A DNA stretch of 10,536 bases. Source: Novosphingobium sp. GTDB lineage: Bacteria; Pseudomonadota; Alphaproteobacteria; Sphingomonadales; Sphingomonadaceae. The notes under the pieces are model-generated. The model was given only the letters and a program-made list of their open reading frames with translations, was not told the DNA's origin and made no database searches. How positions within the stretch are numbered: the first letter of the stretch is position 1; the number at the start of each line of letters is the position of its first letter. Both the position numbers and the translations under genes were made by a program. Shown here piece after piece: positions 5,632 through 10,536 of the stretch. The stretch lies in contig JAIXYF010000382.1 in the NCBI GenBank assembly GCA_027490345.1, positions 1-10,536 on the forward strand, written 5' to 3'.

Positions 5632-6741
5632 CTATGGCATTGAACTAAAATCCGTCAGCGCCGCATCGCGCAGGCCGCGCCACACGCGCAAGGCCTGCAC
5701 CGTTTCCGCCACATCGTGCACGCGCACCATCTGCGCGCCCGCTTCGAACCCGCGCCCGGCCAGCAGCAGCGAGCCGCCAAGCCGCTGGTGCGCCGGTGCC
5801 TCGCCCGCCAAGGCCCCGATCATGCGCTTGCGGCTGGCGCCCAGCAGCAGCGGCTGGCCGAGCGCATGAAACAGTGGCAGGGCGTTGATCAGCGCAAGGT
5901 TTTCGGCAAGCGATTTGCCAAAGCCAATGCCGGGATCCAGCAGGATCTTCTCCCGCGCGATGCCGCCCGCAATCGCCGCATCGCGCCGCTCGCGCAAAGC
6001 ATCGAACACATCGAGCACGACATCGGCATAATGGCCATCGGCGTGCAGATCCTTCTCGCTGCCCGGCGAATGCATGAGGATGACCGGCGCGCCGCTGGCG
6101 GCCACGACTTCCACCGCGCGCGGATCATGGCGCAGCGCCGACACATCGTTAACGATATGTGCCCCTGCCGCCAGCGCCTCGGCCATCACGGTGGAACGGC
6201 GGCTGTCGATGGAAATCGCCGCGCCGCTGGATGCCAGCCGCGCGATGACCGGGACGACGCGCTTGACCTCGTCCCCCTCCCACACCGCAGGCGCGCCGGG
6301 CCGCGTCGATTCGCCGCCGACATCGATGATCGCCGCCCCGGCTTCCAGCATGGCGGCGGCGTGTTCGAGCGCCGCATCGGGCTTGTCGAGGAACTTGCCG
6401 CCATCCGAAAAGCTGTCGGGCGTGACATTGAGAATGCCCATGACCTGCGGCTGATCAAGCCGCACGGTGCGCGCGCCGCAGGCCAGTGGGCCGTGCTGCG
6501 CCTGCAGATTGGCCCATTGCAAGGCAGCTTCTGCCGCCAGCGCATGAGGCAAGCCGTCCAGCACGGCGTTAGCTTCATCCGCAGCAAAGCGGCGGCGCGA
6601 GACGATCTTTGCGCCCTCGCGCACGATCAGCGCAAAGCGCGCCGCATAGACCAGCCCTCCGGCAAGGCGGATCGCGCCGCCTTCCTCGCTCTGCGGGCTT
6701 TCGGCAAGGCCGATGGGACGGATATAGAGCTGCTGCGCCAT
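5632..6741 (-). CDS. folP: Dihydropteroate synthase
   Basis: It joins 6-hydroxymethyl-dihydropterin diphosphate with p-aminobenzoate to give dihydropteroate in folate synthesis, and is the sulfonamide target. All family motifs are present in order: MGILNVTPDSFSDGGKF (101-117, metal ligand N105), IIDVGGESTRPGA (138-150), SIDSRRSTVM (177-186), HIVNDVSAL (195-203), LDPGIGFGKS (268-277), GASRKRMIG (301-309, pterin Lys304) and RVHDV (340-344). They line up with E. coli FolP at a constant offset of about 84, showing an extra N-terminal region of about 95 residues. Of 369 residues only the last 275 are the TIM barrel. That extension appears in related alphaproteobacterial enzymes; its role is unknown to me. 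It follows the 38-aa ORF by 9 bp, with TAAGG as a weak ribosome site, and converges on the lipoprotein gene 24 bp away without a visible terminator. Confidence 0.96.
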   Translation of the reverse strand: MAQQLYIRPIGLAESPQSEEGGAIRLAGGLVYAARFALIVREGAKIVSRRRFAADEANAVLDGLPHALAAEAALQWANLQAQHGPLACGARTVRLDQPQVMGILNVTPDSFSDGGKFLDKPDAALEHAAAMLEAGAAIIDVGGESTRPGAPAVWEGDEVKRVVPVIARLASSGAAISIDSRRSTVMAEALAAGAHIVNDVSALRHDPRAVEVVAASGAPVILMHSPGSEKDLHADGHYADVVLDVFDALRERRDAAIAGGIAREKILLDPGIGFGKSLAENLALINALPLFHALGQPLLLGASRKRMIGALAGEAPAHQRLGGSLLLAGRGFEAGAQMVRVHDVAETVQALRVWRGLRDAALTDFSSMP

Positions 6742-6750
6742 AGCCGTGCC

Positions 6751-6867
6751 TTAGCGCCCCTTGCGCCGCGCGGCGAGGCGCATGGCGCGCACCACCATCG
6801 CCTTGGTCCACCAGGCATGGCAGCGCAGCACCACCGGATCGGGCAGCAAGCCCAGCAGCGGCAGCAT
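6751..6867 (-). CDS. Small ORF of 38 residues between ccrM and folP
   Basis: The product begins MLPLLGLLPDPVVLRCHAWW and continues TKAMVVRAMRLAARRKGR. It has a hydrophobic first half, two tryptophans, and a strongly basic C-terminus (six Arg/Lys in the last ten residues). Its ATG comes one base after the ccrM stop (TGACATG), and a GGAAG ribosome site lies within the end of ccrM at a good distance. The stop is 9 bp before the folP ATG. Tight packing and the ribosome site favour a translated gene or a coupling peptide. I do not recognise a family. It could also be non-functional sequence bridging ccrM and folP. Confidence 0.5.
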   Translation of the reverse strand: MLPLLGLLPDPVVLRCHAWWTKAMVVRAMRLAARRKGR

Positions 6868-6868
6868 G

Positions 6869-8032
6869 TCAGTCTTCCACCGCCAGCAAATAAAGCTGGC
6901 GCAGCGCATCGAGCGGCTTGACCTCGCCTTCGTGCTCGACATGCCAGAAGGTCCAGCCATTGCACGAAGGCGCGCCCTGCACGGCCGAGCCGACGCCGTG
7001 AATGGAGCCGGTGGCCGCATCCGCCATGATCGAACCATCGGCGCGTACGCTGGCGCTCCAGCGGCGATTGCGATCAAACAGCTGCGTGCCAGGCGCAATC
7101 ATGCCGCTTTCAATCAATGCGCCAAACGCCACGCGCGGCGCGCTGCGCTTGCTCATCATCGTGGTCAGCGCGCTTTCATCAAGCGGCAGCGCGGCAGCGA
7201 TGCGTTCCTCAGCGACCGCGATATAGGCTTCCTCGCGCTCGCAGCCGATCCATTCGCGGCCCAAGCGGCGGGCAACCGCGCCGGTGGTGCCGGTGCCGAA
7301 GAAGGGATCGAGCACAACGTCGCCGGGCTTGGTCGTGGCCAGCATGACGCGGTAGAGCAAGGCCTCAGGTTTCTGCGTCGGGTGTGCCTTCACGCCGTCC
7401 TTGCGAATGCGCTCCGGCCCGCCGCAGATCGGCAGGACCCAATCAGAACGCATCTGCAGCTCGTCGTTTAGCGTTTTCATCGCGCGGTAATTGAAGGTGT
7501 ATTTCGCCTTTTCGGAGCGCGAGGCCCAGATCAGCGTTTCGTGCGCATTGGTAAAGCGTGTGCCCTTGAAATTGTGCATCGGATTGGCTTTGCGCCAAAC
7601 GATATCGTTGAGGATCCAGAACCCCAGATCCTGCAGCAGCGCGCCGACGCGGAAGATGTTGTGATAGGAACCAATCACCCACAGCGCGCCATTTGGCTTT
7701 AGCAGGCGGCGCGCCTCGGTCAGCCATTCACGGGTGAACGTGTCATAGCGTTCGAAGCTGTCGAACTTGTCCCAGTCATCGGTCACCGCATCGACAGGAC
7801 TGCCATCGGGCCGCGCAAGATCGCCGCCCAGCTGCAGATTATAGGGTGGATCGGCGAAAATCAGGTCGATCGAGCCGGTGGGCAACGCGCGCATCTGTTC
7901 GATGCAATCGCCGCGCAGGATCTGCCCCAGTGGCAGGGCCAGCTTGCTGACCGCAGGCGCGGCGGTGCTGCGCAGCGCGCGGGCCGATCCCTTGCTCACC
8001 CGTTCCTTTGCCAGAACCGCCATCGCCGCCAT
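6869..8032 (-). CDS. ccrM: CcrM-type adenine DNA methyltransferase (GANTC)
   Basis: This enzyme methylates adenine in GANTC after replication; in Caulobacter and relatives this controls cell-cycle genes. The 387-residue protein has the beta-class order: catalytic DPPY (61-64, in IFADPPYNLQLGG) first, target recognition region in the middle (RFTNAHETLIWASR, 159-172), then HPTQKPEALLYR (217-228) and the SAM-binding DPFFGTGTTGAVA (242-254). The C-terminal domain (about 295-387) holds the CcrM-typical GSIHGVGSAVQGAPSCNGW (342-360) and TFWH. Length is slightly above Caulobacter CcrM because of the Ala/Lys-rich N-terminus. The start may be M1 (8032) or M4 (8023): the AGGGGAA purine stretch abuts M1 and lies about 10 nt from M4. 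No endonuclease partner is present, so it is an orphan methylase. Its leader contains many GANTC sites, suggesting self-control. Confidence 0.96.
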   Translation of the reverse strand: MAAMAVLAKERVSKGSARALRSTAAPAVSKLALPLGQILRGDCIEQMRALPTGSIDLIFADPPYNLQLGGDLARPDGSPVDAVTDDWDKFDSFERYDTFTREWLTEARRLLKPNGALWVIGSYHNIFRVGALLQDLGFWILNDIVWRKANPMHNFKGTRFTNAHETLIWASRSEKAKYTFNYRAMKTLNDELQMRSDWVLPICGGPERIRKDGVKAHPTQKPEALLYRVMLATTKPGDVVLDPFFGTGTTGAVARRLGREWIGCEREEAYIAVAEERIAAALPLDESALTTMMSKRSAPRVAFGALIESGMIAPGTQLFDRNRRWSASVRADGSIMADAATGSIHGVGSAVQGAPSCNGWTFWHVEHEGEVKPLDALRQLYLLAVED

Positions 8033-8059
8033 TTCCCCTGCTGATACGCGGTGACTGGT

Positions 8060-8163
8060 GAATCATCCGGGACTCGCCGTCAAGCCGCGACTCGCCTGAA
8101 TTTGGCGAGTCGCGGCTTCATAGAGAGGGAGAACGGAACGAGTCCGCGCCCATATCTGGAGTC
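8060..8163 (-). promoter_or_regulatory. Cluster of six GANTC sites in the ccrM leader
   Basis: GANTC occurs at 8060, 8071, 8089, 8107, 8140 and 8159 (GAATC, GACTC, GACTC, GAGTC, GAGTC, GAGTC), six in 104 bp. Three are exactly 18 bp apart (8071, 8089, 8107). The cluster is in the 206-bp gap before ccrM. In Caulobacter two GANTC sites in the ccrM leader are known to help switch the promoter off when methylated, so an autoregulatory role is a natural inference. No convincing -10 box was found; a TTGACG on the minus strand (8083-8078) is the only -35-like element. Confidence 0.75.
8082..8118. repeat. Perfect 15-bp inverted repeat (7-nt loop) before ccrM
   Basis: Arms AAGCCGCGACTCGCC (8082-8096) and GGCGAGTCGCGGCTT (8104-8118) are fully complementary around the loop TGAATTT. 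Each arm contains one GANTC site, and a third GACTCGCC copy lies at 8071-8078. Neither side is followed by a T-run, so it is not a typical intrinsic terminator. It could be an operator for a dimeric regulator or an mRNA hairpin in the ccrM leader, 50 bp upstream of the start codon. Confidence 0.9.
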
Positions 8164-8195
8164 CCGCCCCTGTCCCGCCCCACCATATCTGGTGG
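8150..8195. repeat. Paired near-palindromes CCATATCTGG upstream of ccrM
   Basis: CCATATCTGG occurs at 8150-8159 and 8183-8192, 33 bp apart (about three helical turns). The second copy is extended to CCACCA-TATC-TGGTGG (8180-8195). Between them GTCCCGCCCC is directly repeated (8161-8170 and 8172-8181). The arrangement resembles a two-site operator for an unidentified regulator. Confidence 0.5.
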
Positions 8196-8238
8196 TGCGG
8201 CAAGACGGCCTCGCAGGCGGAAAAAAGTTTCGAGCTGC

Positions 8239-8916
8239 CTAACCGATCACGGCGGCGACGGGGGCAAAGCTGCGCCGGTGGTGCGGGCTGGCGCCATGCT
8301 GGCGCAGCGCGGCAAGGTGCTCGGCGGTGCCGTATCCCGCGTTGCGCTCCCAGCCATAATGCGGAAACTGCGCGGCCGCTGCACGCATCAGCCGGTCGCG
8401 GTGCTCCTTGGCGAGGATCGAGGCCGCCGAAATGCATGGCTCACTGGCATCGCCGCGCACGATGGCGCGGGCGGGCCAGACCCAGTCCGCACAGCGCCCG
8501 GAAGGGGTGAGGTTGCCATCGACCAGCACCATACCGATGCCATCCGGGCCAAGCTGCGCGGCCAGCACGCCCACCGCGCGGGTCATCGCCAGCATGGTGG
8601 CGGCAAAGATGTTGAGCGCGTCGATTTCCGAGGTGTCAGCCACGCCCAGCGCCCAATGGCAGGTTTGCTGGATCAGGGGCTCAAGCCGCGCCCGGCGCAG
8701 CGCGCTGAGCTTCTTGGAATCGCCAAGCCCGGCAGGCGGCGCGGCCCCGAGCACCACGGCAGCCGCCACCACCGGTCCCGCCAGCGGCCCGCGCCCCGCC
8801 TCGTCCACGCCCACGATCAAACCCTCCGGCGATCCTTCCGGCAGCGCCAGACCGTTTCCGGCAGACGCCGAAGAGGCGCTGACAAAGGGCCTTTGCGCTG
8901 GCATGCTACGAACCAT
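8239..8916 (-). CDS. rnhB: Ribonuclease HII
   Basis: It cuts the RNA strand of RNA-DNA hybrids, including single ribonucleotides in DNA. The 225-residue product has GVDEAGRGPLAGPVVAAAVV (36-55) with D38 and E39, DSKKLSALRRARL (66-78), LVDGNLTPS (131-139) with D133, GDASEPCISAASILAKEHRD (155-174) with D156, and GYGTAEHLAALRQHGASPHH (194-213). The four acidic metal ligands match E. coli D16, E17, D108 and D126. An open frame extends to 9147 upstream, but an AGGAG ribosome site 5 nt before the ATG at 8916, and lack of family resemblance beyond it, set the start here. The first 34 residues are a poorly conserved tail. It lies upstream of ccrM in the same direction, an arrangement I know from other alphaproteobacteria. 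Its start codon overlaps that of the divergent dehydrogenase gene. Confidence 0.95.
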   Translation of the reverse strand: MVRSMPAQRPFVSASSASAGNGLALPEGSPEGLIVGVDEAGRGPLAGPVVAAAVVLGAAPPAGLGDSKKLSALRRARLEPLIQQTCHWALGVADTSEIDALNIFAATMLAMTRAVGVLAAQLGPDGIGMVLVDGNLTPSGRCADWVWPARAIVRGDASEPCISAASILAKEHRDRLMRAAAAQFPHYGWERNAGYGTAEHLAALRQHGASPHHRRSFAPVAAVIG

Positions 8917-10099
8917 GAAAACTCCTGTCCTTTCTGCCATGGCGCTGGCCGCCCTGTCCCTCACTACCGCCATAACCGGCTGTTCCAGCCCTGCCGTGGC
9001 TGGTGACAATGTCATCGTCACCCGGCCCACAGCGCAGATCACGCGGGTGACCGTGACGAACGAGGCGTCGTTCAACGAACCGTGGGCGATGGCCTTTCTG
9101 CCCGGCAGCACTTTTGCGCTCATCACCGAAAAGGCCGGAAAGCTCAAGTTCTGGCGTCCGGGGCGGCCGGTGCAGGACGTGCGCGGCGTGCCGACAGTGG
9201 CCTATGGTGGTCAGGGCGGTTTTGGTGATGTGGTGGCAGCGCCCGATTATGCGACCTCGCGGATGATCTATCTGAGCTGGGTGGAAGCCAGTGCGGATGG
9301 CCGAGTGGGCGCGGTGGTCGGCCGGGCGAGAATTGCGTTCCCGGCAGCTGGCCCGCGCCTTGAAGGTTTGCAGGTGATCTGGCGGCAAGGCCCCAAGGCC
9401 GAAGGCGAAGGCCATTTTTCCCACCGCATCGCCTTTTCGCCCGATGGGCAATACTTGTTCATCAGTTCGGGTGATCGGCAGATGTTCACGCCCGCACAGG
9501 ATCTCAAGGTCACGCTGGGCAAGATTGTCCGCCTCCTGCCAGATGGTACGCCCGCGCCCGGTAATCCCTTTGCAGGCAGGGTGGGCCGGAACCGCCAGAT
9601 CTGGTCCTATGGCCACCGCAATGCGCTGGGGCTGGCGTTCGATAACCAGGGGCAGCTGTGGGATCTGGAACATGGCCCGGCAGGCGGCGATGAGCTCAAT
9701 CTCGTGCGGCCGGGCAAGAACTATGGTTGGCCGCTGGTCTCCAACGGCGACCATTACGACGGCCGGGCGATCCCGCGCCACGCCACCCGCCCCGATCTGG
9801 TGGCCCCGGCGATCAGCTGGAACCCGGTGATCGCGCCGGGCGATCTCCTGTTCTACAAGGGCAATCTGTTCCCCGGCTGGCGGGGCCACGCGATTTGTGC
9901 GGGGCTTGGCAGCGGCGGCCTTGTGCGTGTCGCCACCGCGGGCAGCGATGGCGCGGAGCGCGGCCGGGAGATCGAGCGCATCGGGCTGGACAACCGCATC
10001 CGCGCGGTGGACGAAGGGCCAGACGGCGCGCTTTATGTGCTTGAGGATGGCGGGAATGGCCGGCTGCGCAAGATTGTTCCTGCCCCGGCGGGGAACTGA
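8915..10099 (+). CDS. PQQ-dependent aldose sugar dehydrogenase, lipoprotein (GSDH family)
   Basis: This 394-residue six-bladed beta-propeller of the glucose/sorbosone dehydrogenase family (YliI/Asd type) should oxidise aldoses with pyrroloquinoline quinone outside the cytoplasm. The N-terminus MKTPVLSAMALAALSLTTAI followed by TGC is a lipoprotein signal with C23 as anchor. Family marks are EPWAMAFLPG (55-64), GGQGGFGDVVAAPDY (98-112), RIAFSPDGQYLFISSGDR (171-188), LGKIVRLLPDGT (201-212), HRNALGLAFD (234-243), EHGPAGGDELN (252-262) and NYGWPLVSNGDHYDG (269-283). Where relatives usually read H-x-G-G-R before the IAF strand, this protein has HFSHR (167-171), so the active-site loop differs slightly. 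M at 8903 is an alternative start; M 8915 puts Lys at position 2 of the signal peptide. Neither has a good ribosome site. The next gene starts 3 bp downstream. Confidence 0.88.
   Translation: MKTPVLSAMALAALSLTTAITGCSSPAVAGDNVIVTRPTAQITRVTVTNEASFNEPWAMAFLPGSTFALITEKAGKLKFWRPGRPVQDVRGVPTVAYGGQGGFGDVVAAPDYATSRMIYLSWVEASADGRVGAVVGRARIAFPAAGPRLEGLQVIWRQGPKAEGEGHFSHRIAFSPDGQYLFISSGDRQMFTPAQDLKVTLGKIVRLLPDGTPAPGNPFAGRVGRNRQIWSYGHRNALGLAFDNQGQLWDLEHGPAGGDELNLVRPGKNYGWPLVSNGDHYDGRAIPRHATRPDLVAPAISWNPVIAPGDLLFYKGNLFPGWRGHAICAGLGSGGLVRVATAGSDGAERGREIERIGLDNRIRAVDEGPDGALYVLEDGGNGRLRKIVPAPAGN
8922..8926 (-). promoter_or_regulatory. Ribosome binding site of rnhB, inside the divergent gene
   Basis: AGGAG on the minus strand, 5 nt before the ATG at 8916, lies in codons 3-4 of the plus-strand sugar dehydrogenase gene. 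It decides the rnhB start against the longer open frame. Confidence 0.7.
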
Positions 10100-10102
10100 A
10101 CC

Positions 10103-10536
10103 GTGGCGTTCGATGCATCGCGCGTGGATTGCTGGATCTTCGATCTGGATTACACGCTTTATCCTCCGGCCTGCGGCCTGTTCGGCCAGATCGACCAGCG
10201 TATGGGCCGCTTCATCGAAAACCTGCTGAGCTGCGATGCGGCCGAGGCGAAGCGCGTGCAGAAGCTCTATTTCCACGATCACGGCACCACGCTGGCGGGG
10301 CTGATGCATTACCACGCCATCGACCCGCGCGAGTTCCTCGATTTCGTCCACGATGTCGACATGACCGTCTTGGCGCAGGCACCGCGCTTGGCAGATCAGA
10401 TCATGGCGCTGCCCGGGCGGCGGCTGATCTTCACCAATGGTGACCAGACGTATGCCGAGCGGGTGCTGGCGGCGCTGGGGCTGGCGCATTGCTTCGAAGG
10501 CCTGTGGGACGTGATCGCGATGGACTACAAGCCCAA
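10103..10536 (+). CDS. HAD-superfamily hydrolase, pyrimidine 5'-nucleotidase-like (N-terminal 144 residues)
   Basis: A GTG start 3 bp after the dehydrogenase stop, with GGGGAA about 9 nt upstream, opens a frame that runs off the window. The product begins MAFDASRVDCWIFDLDYTLY. FDLDYTLYP (13-21) is HAD motif I with nucleophile D14 and acid D16, though relatives usually have DLDNTLYP, so Asn is Tyr here. The helical cap follows (about 22-100), then motif II LIFTNGD (108-114) and motif III lysine in MDYKP (140-144). The overall pattern (YP after motif I, IxxxMxxFI, F-H-x-x-x-G-T-T-L-x-G-L) matches the SDT1/pyrimidine 5'-nucleotidase group that dephosphorylates UMP or CMP. The C-terminal motif IV aspartates are outside. 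Coupling to the sugar dehydrogenase is by position only. Confidence 0.85.
   Translation, partial: MAFDASRVDCWIFDLDYTLYPPACGLFGQIDQRMGRFIENLLSCDAAEAKRVQKLYFHDHGTTLAGLMHYHAIDPREFLDFVHDVDMTVLAQAPRLADQIMALPGRRLIFTNGDQTYAERVLAALGLAHCFEGLWDVIAMDYKP

Noticed and set aside
5716..6921. 401-residue open frame opposite folP
   Set aside because: It is a codon-bias shadow of folP, with an Arg/His/Gln-rich composition and no motifs.
8055..8083. Sigma-70 promoter with TTGACG as -35 in front of ccrM
   Set aside because: The -10 position at 16-18 bp spacing reads about CACCAG, unlike TATAAT, so I did not call a promoter.
8082..8118. Intrinsic terminator of rnhB
   Set aside because: The stem is strong, but no T-run follows on either strand, and it lies 121 bp beyond the rnhB stop, close to ccrM.
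8408..8914. Longer sugar dehydrogenase start at 8408
   Set aside because: The added region is antisense to rnhB, and the lipoprotein signal peptide would no longer be N-terminal.
8917..9147. Longer rnhB start at 9147
   Set aside because: The extra 77 residues show no RNase HII similarity and run antisense to the dehydrogenase. The AGGAG site supports the ATG at 8916.

Overview
The window is GC-rich chromosomal DNA from an alphaproteobacterium, most likely of the order Sphingomonadales (Novosphingobium/Sphingomonas/Erythrobacter type). This rests on three things: a CcrM-type GANTC methyltransferase next to rnhB; a three-gene proton-translocating transhydrogenase with a tiny aa3-oxidase subunit IV gene in front; and a dihydropteroate synthase with the long N-terminal extension I associate with this group. 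The genus is an inference. No rRNA, tRNA, CRISPR array or insertion sequence was seen.

Layout. Positions 1-1986 (minus strand) hold a redox operon: a 44-aa aa3-type oxidase subunit IV, pntAA, pntAB and pntB (its C-terminus lies off the window), with gaps of 8 and 11 bp and a 1-bp overlap. Divergently, 2144-3562 (plus) encodes an NtrC-like response regulator whose AAA+ domain has lost residues normally needed for sigma-54 activation. A 90-bp array of six 15-bp tandem repeats follows; five units carry a GATTC (GANTC) site. Next comes a TTG-started family III CoA-transferase (3753-4904, plus). From 4905 to 5607 the base composition drops: an AT-rich spacer ends in a G11 tract just before a small lipoprotein gene of unknown function.

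Positions 5632-8916 (minus strand) form a housekeeping block read in the order rnhB, ccrM, a 38-aa small ORF, folP. The last three are tightly spaced and look translationally coupled. The 206-bp rnhB-ccrM gap is full of structure: six GANTC sites in 104 bp, a perfect 15-bp inverted repeat with a 7-nt loop, and two copies of a 10-bp near-palindrome. On the plus strand, 8915-10099 encodes a lipoprotein-type PQQ-dependent aldose sugar dehydrogenase, followed after 3 bp by the start of a HAD-family pyrimidine 5'-nucleotidase-like gene that runs off the end. The rnhB and dehydrogenase start codons share one CATG palindrome.

The main theme worth pursuing is DNA methylation. The window encodes the GANTC methyltransferase and carries two dense non-coding clusters of its target site, one in the enzyme's own leader and one as a tandem array upstream of the CoA-transferase. 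The rest is mostly ordinary core metabolism: transhydrogenation, folate synthesis, RNA primer and ribonucleotide removal, and periplasmic sugar oxidation.
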